DNA of 64,000 nucleotides from Streptococcus suis (GTDB taxonomy: Bacteria > Bacillota > Bacilli > Lactobacillales > Streptococcaceae): NCBI GenBank assembly GCA_029593505.1, contig JAKTNI010000003.1, forward strand, positions 1 through 64,000, written 5' to 3'. The notes below the pieces were generated by a model that had not been told where the DNA came from, did not search any database, and saw only the letters and a list, made by a program, of their open reading frames with translations. Positions 36,114-45,023 of the stretch are shown here, in pieces. Numbering within the stretch: position 1 is the first letter of the stretch; each line of letters opens with the position of its first letter. The position numbers were made by a program, and so were the translations under genes.

Positions 36114-36712
36114 ACTAACTGAGTTAAACCTAAAACAAAGAGATTCCAAAGCGTATGAAGGCCAATCGCCGTTTTTAGACCGGCCTGATGTCTGACTGTG
36201 CCAAGCACTAACCCCATTGAGGCATAGAGGATAAAACTGGTAAAACTATCGGGTTGATGAGCCAAAGCAAAGCCCATTGAAGTCACCACAACTTTTGTGA
36301 CCAGTCCAGGCAGCACCTCCCACAGTAGCCCTCGATAAACCAGTTCCTCTACCATACTGGCATTGATTAAAAATAGGACAATGGTGGGAACAGGAAGCTG
36401 CTCAAACACCTGCAGTAAGGCTTCTTGGTTGCTTGAAGAAACGGAACTTATCAAAGAAACTAGGTAGGACACCAGTAACAGAACTAAAAATCCTGTTCCC
36501 AAACATATCAAACATTTTGACCTTGTTTTTCCCTCCTGTTTTTTTCGGTAAACCAGGATGATTAAGTTGCCTAGATAAGCTAGTTGAAAGACAGTTACAC
36601 CCATTAACCCGATCACCCCCATCACATAGGCTGATACGATTGCGGCATTGAGGTATTGGTAGAGAAATAGTGCCAGTAACAAACAATACCTAGCGACGGA
36701 ATAGGTCTTCAT
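36110..36712 (-). CDS. CPBP-family intramembrane metalloprotease (Abi-like)
   Basis: 200-aa protein with about six membrane helices. The CPBP active-site motifs are all present: EE and R in MVEELVYRGLL, H in FALAHQPD, and HxxxN in LHTLWNL. Members process prenylated proteins or peptides, and many sit in bacteriocin-immunity or phage-exclusion loci. The substrate cannot be told. The start overlaps the HTH gene by 23 bp, so the two are co-translated. Confidence 0.88.
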   Translation of the reverse strand: MKTYSVARYCLLLALFLYQYLNAAIVSAYVMGVIGLMGVTVFQLAYLGNLIILVYRKKQEGKTRSKCLICLGTGFLVLLLVSYLVSLISSVSSSNQEALLQVFEQLPVPTIVLFLINASMVEELVYRGLLWEVLPGLVTKVVVTSMGFALAHQPDSFTSFILYASMGLVLGTVRHQAGLKTAIGLHTLWNLFVLGLTQLV

Positions 36713-36923
36713 AATCCACCTCCAGTACCGCTACAATCTTTTCCACCCACTTGGTTTGAGGCATTTGACCAGCGGACTTATAGTGCCTGATTTTCTGGTA
36801 AAGGCGGTTAAACTCGCTGGGGTATTTGTAGGTTCCCACAAACATTTTTCGGGTTAGATCTGCCCAAGTCATCTCCTTTTCGGCCAAGAGTATGGCCACA
36901 TTTTCCCAAAACAATTCAGCCAT
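36690..36923 (-). CDS. Small helix-turn-helix protein
   Basis: 77-aa protein with an XRE-like order of helices (MTWADLTRKMFVG as helix 2/turn, YPSEFNRLYQKIRHYKS as the recognition region, then VEKIVAVLEVDYEDLF). Candidate ICE regulator. It overlaps the CPBP protease gene and follows the Spx-like gene by 10 bp. The target is not known; the GTGATAAAA promoter 600 bp downstream is one possibility. Confidence 0.7.
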   Translation of the reverse strand: MAELFWENVAILLAEKEMTWADLTRKMFVGTYKYPSEFNRLYQKIRHYKSAGQMPQTKWVEKIVAVLEVDYEDLFRR

Positions 36924-36933
36924 AACCGTCCTC

Positions 36934-37311
36934 CTAAACCCTCAGTAGGGGCAAGACCAAATCCCGTGACAAGAGCTTTAGGGTTCGAGGGAGGAAGGTT
37001 CTCAATTCCTCCTGGCTGACATCAGGGTAGATTTGTCCCTTAGCAAGGATAAGGGGCAAGCGAAGGTTTCGACTAGGTTTTCTTAAGACCAAGTGAACCA
37101 ACTCATTGAACCTCATCTCCTCTTGACGCTTTAGAGAAAGCAAATGAGGTGATAAAAACTCGAAACAATCTGTGGCAGATGTCATTAACTCCAGGACATG
37201 GCAATGCTCAATCTGGTCACAAGTGACACAGTCGTAGGTCAGTCCATAGCGTTCCAAAGTTTCGATAACCTGCCGATTGCGAGCTTGGTTTGTGCTCAGA
37301 AACAGTTTCAT
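36934..37311 (-). CDS. Spx/ArsC-like protein lacking the redox cysteines
   Basis: 125-aa protein with the thioredoxin-like Spx layout: N-terminal strand-helix (MKLFLSTNQARNRQVIETLE), and the C-terminal hallmark LRLPLILAKGQIYPD...ELRTFLPR, matching the Spx family LRxPIIvd...eIRaFLPR. Where Spx has CxxC it has TNQAR, so no disulfide switch is possible. Spx proteins act by binding the alpha subunit of RNA polymerase. If this one does so it would be a constitutive, ICE-specific polymerase-binding factor (inference). The start overlaps the upstream gene by 4 bp. Confidence 0.65.
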   Translation of the reverse strand: MKLFLSTNQARNRQVIETLERYGLTYDCVTCDQIEHCHVLELMTSATDCFEFLSPHLLSLKRQEEMRFNELVHLVLRKPSRNLRLPLILAKGQIYPDVSQEELRTFLPRTLKLLSRDLVLPLLRV

Positions 37312-37745
37312 AATGTGGCCTCCTTCTTGTTTTCTAAATCTGGCTGATGTAATCTTGATAAAACAGGGGTAAAATCAACTCGTTTCCCCTCTTGGTCAAT
37401 GGCCTTGAACAAGACTTGTTCCTTAATGATGTCGTGTTTTCCTTTGTAGGAATAGCCTTGCCCATAGGCGATAAAAGCCAAGTCTCCTTCATCTGTCAGA
37501 AAGGCATCCACACCATTTTTGATGTCTCGTGCCAGCACGAGATTAAAAACCTCATGAAGGGTCGTTGACAACTCAACTGGTTGATATTTTTGTTTGTGGT
37601 AGTCATCTAAGTAACGTGTCTCTACGTCACAAGTCCAATCATCAAGGTTGATAATAGCTTCAATCACTCGTTCTAGTTCAGCATGATGAATTTCTTCTTC
37701 CAGTTCATCACAAGATAAAATACTACGGCTTGTTAGTTGTTTCAT
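37308..37745 (-). CDS. ICE protein of unknown function
   Basis: 145-aa acidic soluble protein. No domain recognised; the middle (LHEVFNLVLARDIKNGVDAF) is helical and is followed by strand-like FLTDEGDLAFIAYG. It overlaps the end of the methyltransferase gene by 23 bp and the Spx-like start by 4 bp, so it belongs to the same translational unit. Confidence 0.7.
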   Translation of the reverse strand: MKQLTSRSILSCDELEEEIHHAELERVIEAIINLDDWTCDVETRYLDDYHKQKYQPVELSTTLHEVFNLVLARDIKNGVDAFLTDEGDLAFIAYGQGYSYKGKHDIIKEQVLFKAIDQEGKRVDFTPVLSRLHQPDLENKKEATL

Positions 37746-39078
37746 GGCACTCCTCCAATTCTTTTAGGTATTTGGCAATAGTCGCAATCACAGGCACAGA
37801 CACACTATTTCCTGCCTGCTTGTAGAGCTGGCTTTTACTAGACACAGCTTCTGCTCGATCGAAAGCCCAATCAGGAAAGCCCTGAAGTCGGAAACATTCT
37901 CTTGGGGTTAGTTTACGGATTCTCAAACGATAGAGCTTGTCTTCAACAAGAAAACCAGTTACCTCATACCACTTGTCCTTGCGATATTCCAGGGCTGCGA
38001 CAACGACACCTTGTTGGGAGCTGGTCGTTAAGGTATTAGCGATTTGTTTTCCCACCCGTCCTCTCTTGGTCTGAGATTCAGGGTAAGAGAGATTGACAGA
38101 ATCACCCAACTCTGCCTGGGTAAAACCTTGTTTGGTCGCCTCACGGATTTTTAGGTGCGGAGCTTCTTGCCGTAACAAGAGCTTAGGAATTTTATCCCCA
38201 CCCTGCATGGTTGTTAGTGTTGGTGAAATTCCTTCTGGATCATAAACTCGTCCAGCTTGGTCAAAAGCCGAAGGCAAGGTTCCAGCAAGCAGTACGCCAT
38301 GCCTATCTTGAGAAGTCAATGTGAACATGGGTTCCTGATTGTCTTTGAACCGTCGGCCATTCTGTCGTTTATCAAGCCTGTCTGGTGTTAAAACAGGAAT
38401 GGCAATCTTAACCCCCTCACCCTTATTTACGGTTAAGGTTGGAGAGAGTCCTGTCGAGAGATAGACCGCTCCACTCATACCCCGACCCGAAGGATTGACA
38501 TTTCCTAGTCGGTCAAGATGAGTTGGGCTACCTTGTCCTCGGAGAGGAAATACCGGTCGGAAACCTCGCTTTCGAGAATGGCCGATAATAAAGACCCGCT
38601 CCCGATTTTGGGGTAGGCCAAAATCTTTACTGTTAAGCACCTGCCATTCGACATAATACCCCAATTCATCCAGCGTAGAGAGGATTGTGGCGAACGTCCG
38701 TCCCTGGTCGTGACTGAGTAGCCCCTTGACGTTCTCAAAAAATAGATAAGGTGGTTGGATTTCCTTGGCACATCGAGCAAGCTCAAAAAAGAGAGTGCCT
38801 CTAGTGTCCTCAAATCCCAATCGTCTGCCTGCGAGAGAAAAGGCTTGGCAAGGAAATCCCCCACAGAGGACATCCACTTGTCCTCGGAGCCGCCTGAGTT
38901 GGTCGTCGGTGATTTGGGTAATGTCATGGTATTCTAATTCTCCTTCTGTGTCGTGAATGGCCTGATAAGACCGTCTAGCGAATTTGTCTATTTCGCAAAA
39001 GCCAATGCAGGTATGACCTTGACTTTCCATCCCTAAGCGAAAGCCGCCAATCCCAGCAAAGCAATCAAAAAAGTTCAT
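37723..39078 (-). CDS. DNA C5-cytosine methyltransferase (Dcm type), orphan
   Basis: 451-aa enzyme that methylates cytosine at carbon 5. Motif I FDCFAGIGGFRLGME is at residues 3-17, the catalytic cysteine in GFPCQAFS near 75, FFENVKGL (motif VI) near 107, QNRERVFIIG (motif VIII) near 150, a variable target-recognition region of about 200 residues, then RECFRLQGFPDW and AGNSVSVPV (motifs IX-X). No restriction endonuclease gene is adjacent, so it probably protects the ICE from host enzymes after transfer. The start at ATG 39078 follows AAAGGAG; in-frame codons further upstream have no family similarity. The target sequence cannot be read from the gene. Confidence 0.93.
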   Translation of the reverse strand: MNFFDCFAGIGGFRLGMESQGHTCIGFCEIDKFARRSYQAIHDTEGELEYHDITQITDDQLRRLRGQVDVLCGGFPCQAFSLAGRRLGFEDTRGTLFFELARCAKEIQPPYLFFENVKGLLSHDQGRTFATILSTLDELGYYVEWQVLNSKDFGLPQNRERVFIIGHSRKRGFRPVFPLRGQGSPTHLDRLGNVNPSGRGMSGAVYLSTGLSPTLTVNKGEGVKIAIPVLTPDRLDKRQNGRRFKDNQEPMFTLTSQDRHGVLLAGTLPSAFDQAGRVYDPEGISPTLTTMQGGDKIPKLLLRQEAPHLKIREATKQGFTQAELGDSVNLSYPESQTKRGRVGKQIANTLTTSSQQGVVVAALEYRKDKWYEVTGFLVEDKLYRLRIRKLTPRECFRLQGFPDWAFDRAEAVSSKSQLYKQAGNSVSVPVIATIAKYLKELEECHETTNKP

Positions 39079-39130
39079 CTGTTTCTCCTTTCGGGTATCA
39101 AAAAAGACCTTACTTCTCGTAAAGCCTTGG

Positions 39131-39226
39131 TTAGATATGGTCCTCCATCTCTGGAGCATTGATAATCTCAACCACCAAACTGATGATTGACACAATAAAA
39201 ATGCCTAGTGCAAGTTTCCACCACAT
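39131..39226 (-). CDS. 31-aa membrane peptide
   Basis: Short gene (MWWKLALGIFIVSIISLVV... ending EDHI) with an excellent ribosome site (GGAGGTGAG) directly after the RepA stop. It consists of one membrane helix and an acidic tail. The size and shape resemble small toxins, holins or membrane regulators, but there is nothing to assign a function. It is supported by ribosome site and position only. Confidence 0.6.
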   Translation of the reverse strand: MWWKLALGIFIVSIISLVVEIINAPEMEDHI

Positions 39227-39231
39227 GGTTC

Positions 39232-40008
39232 TCACCTCCTCTCCTGTTCTTGTCGGCGTTCCTTATTCCACTCTGACAGAATCCCATTAAAGACATACTC
39301 AGCTATGGCTTCTGCCGTTCGAGCAAACCTCATATTAGCCAGAGCATACTGGTAGCGATCATCAAAGTGCCTCATGACAAACTCAGCAGAATTTTTAGAA
39401 AAGCCTTCTCGCCTAAACTGGTCATAAACCAGTCCCCAAATATAGTCTTTATCATAAGGGCTAGTTTTTTCAACCTTGCGAGTAAGACAAATCTCCTCCT
39501 CGTCCTCTGAAAGAAATTCAGCCTCACTCCTATTAGTCTCACTATCTTCAGTCTCACTAGTGGCTGAAATTAAGACGGGGCCCGTCTGTTTTTGAGACTG
39601 GCCCTGTGTTTTTTTAACACCACCCCCGTCTGAATTTAAGACGGGGGTCCGTTCATGTTCCAACTCACCAAGGTAAATCTTATTGGCGAGGCGACCTTTT
39701 TCACTTGATGACTGTTGGACTTCCTCAATCAAAGCATAGTCTCGCAGTGATTTCTTAATAGATAAAAGTTTTGACTTTGAACAGCCTAAAAGTTCCATCA
39801 ATTTTGAGTTAGAGTAAATCAAGTAGATAAAGCCTTGCTCATCTATCCAGCCCCTACTCAAAGACAACTCAAGGCGATCTTTCAAAACGGCATAGGCAAC
39901 CTTGACCTCCAGCTTCATGTCCTTGTATCGGTCACTCTCAAACAAGAGCTTTGGAAGTTTGTAATATCTTTCCGATGTCTGATAATGATTGGCACTAATA
40001 CGTTTCAT
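39232..40008 (-). CDS. repA: RepA N-terminal-domain replication initiator
   Basis: 258-aa protein. The first 115 residues are the RepA_N domain (YYKLPKLLFESDRYKDMKLEVKVAYAVLKDR, here two segments joined by family consensus), a winged-helix DNA-binding fold of Gram-positive plasmid initiators. A polar linker (about 120-165) and a C-terminal domain (YIWGLVYDQFRREGFSK) follow. In an ICE it may drive autonomous replication of the excised circle (family inference). The start overlaps the upstream 59-aa gene by 14 bp. Direct repeats that could be iterons lie at 40284-40305. Confidence 0.88.
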   Translation of the reverse strand: MKRISANHYQTSERYYKLPKLLFESDRYKDMKLEVKVAYAVLKDRLELSLSRGWIDEQGFIYLIYSNSKLMELLGCSKSKLLSIKKSLRDYALIEEVQQSSSEKGRLANKIYLGELEHERTPVLNSDGGGVKKTQGQSQKQTGPVLISATSETEDSETNRSEAEFLSEDEEEICLTRKVEKTSPYDKDYIWGLVYDQFRREGFSKNSAEFVMRHFDDRYQYALANMRFARTAEAIAEYVFNGILSEWNKERRQEQERR

Positions 40009-40174
40009 GATTGTCCTCCAATAATTTTAGTTCTAGTTGACCCCCTGTTTTGACGTTAACCAGGCCACTCATTTCTAATTCTTTCAGTATTTCTGTCGCT
40101 TTTGGTAGTGTTACTCCCATCGTTAGCATGAGGAAGCCAACGACACCAAGGCGAGTTGATTCTACAATTTCCAC
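39995..40174 (-). CDS. 59-aa winged-helix-like protein upstream of repA
   Basis: GTG start at 40174 with a strong AAGGAG site. The product reads like a small wHTH: a helix pair (VTLPKATEILKELEMSGL) and a wing (VNVKTGGQLELKL). It overlaps repA by 14 bp, so it is translated with it. A copy-number or transcription regulator is plausible; function is not known. Too short to be called by many gene finders. Confidence 0.65.
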   Translation of the reverse strand: MEIVESTRLGVVGFLMLTMGVTLPKATEILKELEMSGLVNVKTGGQLELKLLEDNHETY

Positions 40175-40200
40175 TATTTTTCTCCTTGTAAATTAAAAAA

Positions 40201-40228
40201 GGCAAGAACACTCTAAACTGTTCTTGCC
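40201..40228 (-). terminator. Terminator-like hairpin directly before the repA operon
   Basis: Perfect 10-bp stem (GGCAAGAACA and TGTTCTTGCC, 8-nt loop) followed on the minus strand by six T, then 14 bases to AAGGAG and the GTG of the 59-aa gene. It is either an insulator against transcription from outside or a repA attenuator. Candidate -10 sequences (TATAAT at about 40260, TATATT at about 40240) lie upstream of it, which favours attenuation. Confidence 0.65.
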
Positions 40229-40257
40229 TAAGCAATAATATATTCTCAATATCCTAA

Positions 40258-40311
40258 TTATACTTCAAAAATTACTGTTTTTGAGTCACCAAAAAAGTCA
40301 CCAAATTTTAC
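40258..40311 (-). other. ICE right-end region: short coding-like tail and direct repeats
   Basis: On the minus strand a run of 17 sense codons ends in TAA (VKFGDFFGDSKTVIFEV), with two stops just before it. This looks like the last codons of a longer gene cut off by recombination, possibly an integrase tail at an attachment site (weak, from resemblance only). The same DNA holds two copies of AGTCACCAAA (40284-40293 and 40296-40305) 12 bp apart, which could instead be RepA iterons. 40312-40540 holds no gene; a hairpin AAACCCTT/AAGGGTTT lies at 40382-40404. Confidence 0.4.
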
Positions 40312-40540
40312 TTACTATTGCTTATTATTGCTCAATTATCAAATACCACTTACTAAATCAAATAATTTTGATAGAAAGTAAAAACCCTTATAAATCAAGG
40401 GTTTAAAGGCATTTTATTCTCTAAAACAATTCAATTTTTATCCACGAATAATTAAGCTGACCATTCAACCATTGAATAGTAGCCATGTAAAAAAATTCCT
40501 TTCATGTTTTTAAAAGTACAACATATAAGACTAATCAGTA

Positions 40541-40583
40541 TAAAAAAGATTGAAGACACAATCATAATGATCTAAATCTTCAA
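40541..40583 (-). terminator. Terminator of the gyrA-srtA unit
   Basis: TTGAAGA and TCTTCAA arms (40550-40556, 40577-40583) with a 20-nt loop and six T on the minus strand, 17 bp past the srtA stop. It places the chromosome-ICE boundary to the left of 40541. Confidence 0.65.
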
Positions 40584-40599
40584 CCCTAATATAACTCTA

Positions 40600-41352
40600 C
40601 TATTGTCCATAATCATACTGATTATAATTTTTAGTAAATGAATCTAAAATCTCTTTTGATGTTTCCTTATATGGACTAGTAGACTCTAGAACTCCTTTTA
40701 CGATAATTCTCATTGTAGCATTGTAGTCTGTACAAGTAACGAGAGTAACCTCAGTCCTACCTTCCACATCATCAATGACATAGACACTTTCTGGAGTTAC
40801 AACCTCAACACTATCTATGACATATGTATATACTGTTGTTTTGTCCGTTAAGTAGATTTTCATTCCTTTCTCAGCACGATCTAGTGGTGAAAAAAGAACA
40901 TCTGCTGCTCCAGTAACACCAAAAATATGATGACTAGCTAGAGCATAATTACGCTGTCCCATTTCTTGATTTTCTTTCATTGTCCCAGCTCCATACATGA
41001 GCGATTGGTTAGAAACTCCTTTGAAAATAGGAAGATTGATACCAAGTTCTGGAACAGCAATTCCGCCAATTACGGGTAATTGTTGTGTATCCCATTGGGC
41101 TTTTAAAACAGACTCAGTAGAAATCGGTTGAACTTGTTCGAAATCAAATGTACTTTCTGATTGTTTGTTTTTTTCAATATCCTCAGGCGTAATATTCGTA
41201 ATCTGATATTTATTAGTATTCCAACCAATGATAAAATTCCGGATAGGCGTATTAAAAATCAAAGCAAGGGACAATAAGATTAGTAAAAACAATACAAGGT
41301 TACGCCATATAGAACCTCTGGATTGTTTTTTCTTTGAACGATGTTTGGACAT
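40600..41352 (-). CDS. srtA: Sortase A (housekeeping class A)
   Basis: 250-aa membrane transpeptidase that cleaves LPXTG proteins between T and G and joins them to peptidoglycan. One N-terminal membrane anchor lies at about 15-38 after a basic start; the catalytic cysteine is in VTLVTCTDY, the histidine in LASHHIFG and the arginine near MRIIVKG. It begins 5 bp past the gyrA stop, so it is co-transcribed with gyrA, the usual streptococcal arrangement. The ICE adhesin (LPETG) in this window should be one of its substrates. Confidence 0.96.
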   Translation of the reverse strand: MSKHRSKKKQSRGSIWRNLVLFLLILLSLALIFNTPIRNFIIGWNTNKYQITNITPEDIEKNKQSESTFDFEQVQPISTESVLKAQWDTQQLPVIGGIAVPELGINLPIFKGVSNQSLMYGAGTMKENQEMGQRNYALASHHIFGVTGAADVLFSPLDRAEKGMKIYLTDKTTVYTYVIDSVEVVTPESVYVIDDVEGRTEVTLVTCTDYNATMRIIVKGVLESTSPYKETSKEILDSFTKNYNQYDYGQ

Positions 41353-41357
41353 ACTGT

Positions 41358-43802
41358 TTATTCCTCTTCCTCTTTCGTGTCAGCAGCTTCAACTAATGCA
41401 AAAGTCATAATTTTAGCTTGATCATTAAGACGCATCACCTTCACTCCCATAGTTGAGCGACCAGTTTGAGAGATGTTCGCTACATTTGTACGAATCATAA
41501 CACCAGTATCTGTAATGACCATAATATCTTCCTCGCCAGATACAGTCGTCAAGCCTGCAAGCAAGCCATTCTTATCAGCAACCTTCAAAGTCTTGATCCC
41601 TTTACCACCACGACCTTTCGTCGGATATTCTGTTGCAGGTGTTCGCTTACCAAAACCTTTTTCTGTCAATACCAAAACCTCCTGCTCATCAGAAATCATG
41701 GTCGCTCCAACTAATTGATCTCCATCACGCAAGTTGATACCACGGACTCCTGTTGCAGTACGACCCATATTGCGAACATCTGTTTCAGCAAATCGAACAG
41801 AATATCCCAATTTTGTTCCCATGATAATATCTGCTTGCCCATTTGTTAAAAAGACATTAATGAGTTCATCACCATCTTTCAAATTCAAAGCTTTCAAACC
41901 ACTTTGACGAATATTAGAAAACTCAGTAACACTCGTACGCTTCACTACACCTTGACGAGTAGCAAAGAAAAGATAACTCTCTTCTTCTTGATCCTTACGA
42001 ACATTGATAATAGTTTGAATAGATTCATTTTCTTCTAGTTTGAGTAAATTTACAACTGGAAGTCCTTTAGCAGTACGACCATACTCTGGTATCTCATAGC
42101 CTTTTAGCCGATAGACACGGCCTGTATTGGTAAAGAAAAGAAGGCGATCATGAGTACTAGTTGATACCAACTCTCTTACAAAGTCATCATCTTTAACTCC
42201 CGTACCCTGAACACCACGTCCTCCACGTTTTTGAGCTTGAAACTCATCTTGTGCTAAACGTTTAATATAGCCTTGATTGGAGAGTGTAATCAGTACATCC
42301 GTTTCCTCAATTAAGTCTTCATCTTCAAGCGACAGAACTTCACCTACCATTAACTCTGTACGGCGTGAATCAGCATATTTGCGCTTCACTTCTTCTAATT
42401 CTTCTTTTATGATACTAGCCACACGTTCAGGTTTAGCCAAAATATCTGCCAAATCAGCGATCAAAGTAATTAAATCATCATATTCAGATTGAATCTTATC
42501 TCGTTCCAAACCTGTCAAGCGACGTAAACGCATGTCCAAAATAGCTTGACTTTGACGCTCTGATAGTTGAAACTTAGCCATTAAGTCAGCTTGTGCAATT
42601 GCATCTGTCTCAGAATTACGGATAATTTGAATGACTTCATCAATATGATCAAGAGCAATCAATAATCCTTCTAAAATATGTGCGCGTGCTTCTGCCTTTT
42701 CTTTATCAAATTGAGTGCGACGTGTGACCACTTCTTTTTGGTGTGCAATATAAGATTCTAATATTTCACGAACAGATAAAATCTTAGGCACGCCATTTTG
42801 TATCGCTAACATATTAAAACTGAAATTAGTTTGCAATTGCGTTTGTTTAAAAAGATTATTTAGAATAACATTAGCAGATGCATCCCGACGAACTTCAATG
42901 ACAAAACGTACACCCTCACGGTTAGATTCATCACGAACAGCTGTGATACCATCGATGCGTTTCTCCTGCACAAGTTTAACAATATGTTCTTGCACTTTGG
43001 ATTTATTAACCATGTAAGGAAATTCTGTCACAACAATCCGTTCACGACCGTTACCATATTCTTCGATTTCTGTACGAGAACGAAGAACAATAGAGCCTTT
43101 CCCGGTTTCATACGCACGATGTATGCCTGATCTCCCCATAACTAATGCACCTGTTGGAAAATCTGGACCTGGAAGAACTTCCATAATGTCTTTCGTTGTT
43201 GCATCTGGATTATCCATAATCAATTTGACAGCTTCAATGGTTTCTCCTAAATTATGAGGTGGAATATTAGTTGCCATGCCGACTGCAATCCCAGTTGTAC
43301 CATTGACTAGCAAATTTGGAAAACGTGCTGGCAACACCTCTGGCTCACGTTCATTTGCATCATAGTTATCAACAAAATTTACAGTATTTTTATTGATATC
43401 ACGTAACATTTCCAGTGCAATCTTGCTCATACGTGCCTCGGTGTAACGTTGAGCTGCAGCAGAATCTCCGTCCATAGAACCAAAGTTTCCATGACCGTCT
43501 ACTAACATGTGACGGTAACTCCACCACTGTGCCATACGCACCATTGCTTCATATATAGCACTATCACCATGAGGATGGTACTTACCCATGACATCCCCTG
43601 TAATACGAGCTGATTTTTTATGTGGTTTATCTGGCGTAATTCCCAATTCATTCATTCCATATAAAATTCGACGATGAACAGGCTTGAGTCCATCTCGCAC
43701 ATCTGGAAGAGCACGCGCTACGATAACACTCATTGCGTAATCAATGAAAGATGATTTCATCTCCGTAGTGAGATTAATCGTTACTAAATTTTTATCTTGC
43801 AT
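41358..43802 (-). CDS. gyrA: DNA gyrase subunit A
   Basis: 814-aa subunit that cuts and rejoins DNA in the A2B2 gyrase. The active-site tyrosine is in QRYTEAR (residue 120). The C-terminal half has the six-bladed wheel with the GyrA box QRGGRGVQG near residue 525. The quinolone-determining region reads [10 protein letters not shown] with Ser81 and Glu85, the unmutated state at the two positions most often changed in resistant streptococci. Its promoter is in the divergent gap with ldh; TATAAT motifs are present but the -35 is poor. Confidence 0.98.
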   Translation of the reverse strand: MQDKNLVTINLTTEMKSSFIDYAMSVIVARALPDVRDGLKPVHRRILYGMNELGITPDKPHKKSARITGDVMGKYHPHGDSAIYEAMVRMAQWWSYRHMLVDGHGNFGSMDGDSAAAQRYTEARMSKIALEMLRDINKNTVNFVDNYDANEREPEVLPARFPNLLVNGTTGIAVGMATNIPPHNLGETIEAVKLIMDNPDATTKDIMEVLPGPDFPTGALVMGRSGIHRAYETGKGSIVLRSRTEIEEYGNGRERIVVTEFPYMVNKSKVQEHIVKLVQEKRIDGITAVRDESNREGVRFVIEVRRDASANVILNNLFKQTQLQTNFSFNMLAIQNGVPKILSVREILESYIAHQKEVVTRRTQFDKEKAEARAHILEGLLIALDHIDEVIQIIRNSETDAIAQADLMAKFQLSERQSQAILDMRLRRLTGLERDKIQSEYDDLITLIADLADILAKPERVASIIKEELEEVKRKYADSRRTELMVGEVLSLEDEDLIEETDVLITLSNQGYIKRLAQDEFQAQKRGGRGVQGTGVKDDDFVRELVSTSTHDRLLFFTNTGRVYRLKGYEIPEYGRTAKGLPVVNLLKLEENESIQTIINVRKDQEEESYLFFATRQGVVKRTSVTEFSNIRQSGLKALNLKDGDELINVFLTNGQADIIMGTKLGYSVRFAETDVRNMGRTATGVRGINLRDGDQLVGATMISDEQEVLVLTEKGFGKRTPATEYPTKGRGGKGIKTLKVADKNGLLAGLTTVSGEEDIMVITDTGVMIRTNVANISQTGRSTMGVKVMRLNDQAKIMTFALVEAADTKEEEE

Positions 43803-43879
43803 TCTATGCCTCTTTCAACAGTCATTAGTATTTCTATTATATCATATTATACGGGAAATTTCTGTATTTGAAACGAAAA

Positions 43880-43893
43880 TGTAAACATTTTCA
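43880..43893. promoter_or_regulatory. CcpA-type cre site upstream of ldh
   Basis: TGTAAACATTTTCA matches the catabolite-response consensus TGWAANCGNTNWCA at 13 of 14 positions. It lies 16 bp upstream of the ldh -35, a position where CcpA activates; ldh is CcpA-activated in related lactic acid bacteria. It could also affect gyrA. Confidence 0.6.
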
Positions 43894-43908
43894 AAACCAC
43901 TTTCACAA

Positions 43909-43937
43909 GTGACAAACACATTAAAAAGTGCTAAAAT
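43909..43937 (+). promoter_or_regulatory. ldh promoter
   Basis: -35 GTGACA (43909-43914) and -10 TAAAAT (43932-43937) are spaced 17 bp. The start codon follows at 43992 after AAGGAGATG. Confidence 0.7.
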
Positions 43938-43955
43938 GAATGATGGTTGGGATGA

Positions 43956-44975
<1,020 letters not shown>

Positions 44976-44993
44976 TCATTGAACACAAGAAAG

Positions 44994-45023
44994 AAAAAGG
45001 TGAGCCTAGTAGCACACCTTTTT
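44994..45023 (+). terminator. ldh terminator
   Basis: AAAAAGGTG pairs with CACCTTTTT; the right arm supplies the T-run. It lies 19 bp past the ldh stop and would also serve the pseudogene coming from the other side. Confidence 0.8.

Larger units (their letters stand above)
3312..40311 (-). mobile_element. Integrative and conjugative element (ICESa2603-like), most of it
   Basis: A contiguous block of minus-strand genes with plasmid-type replication initiator, orphan Dcm methyltransferase, VirD4/VirB4/VirB6/VirB2-like/PrgI secretion genes, wall hydrolase, AbiE toxin-antitoxin, antigen I/II adhesin, large methylase-helicase and Toprim primase. This gene set and order match the streptococcal ICESa2603-like family (established knowledge). 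The right edge is placed between RepA and srtA; the exact attachment site was not determined. The left part, where relaxase and integrase are expected, is beyond the IS1216-cad insertion and outside the window. Confidence 0.85.

Noticed and set aside
37149..37157. Another GTGATAAAA, on the plus strand
   Set aside because: It lies inside the Spx-like gene in antisense and has CAGATG, not a -10-like hexamer, 18 bp downstream.
38755..38956. Plus-strand frames inside the methyltransferase gene
   Set aside because: Shadows of a strongly conserved minus-strand enzyme with all motifs in frame.
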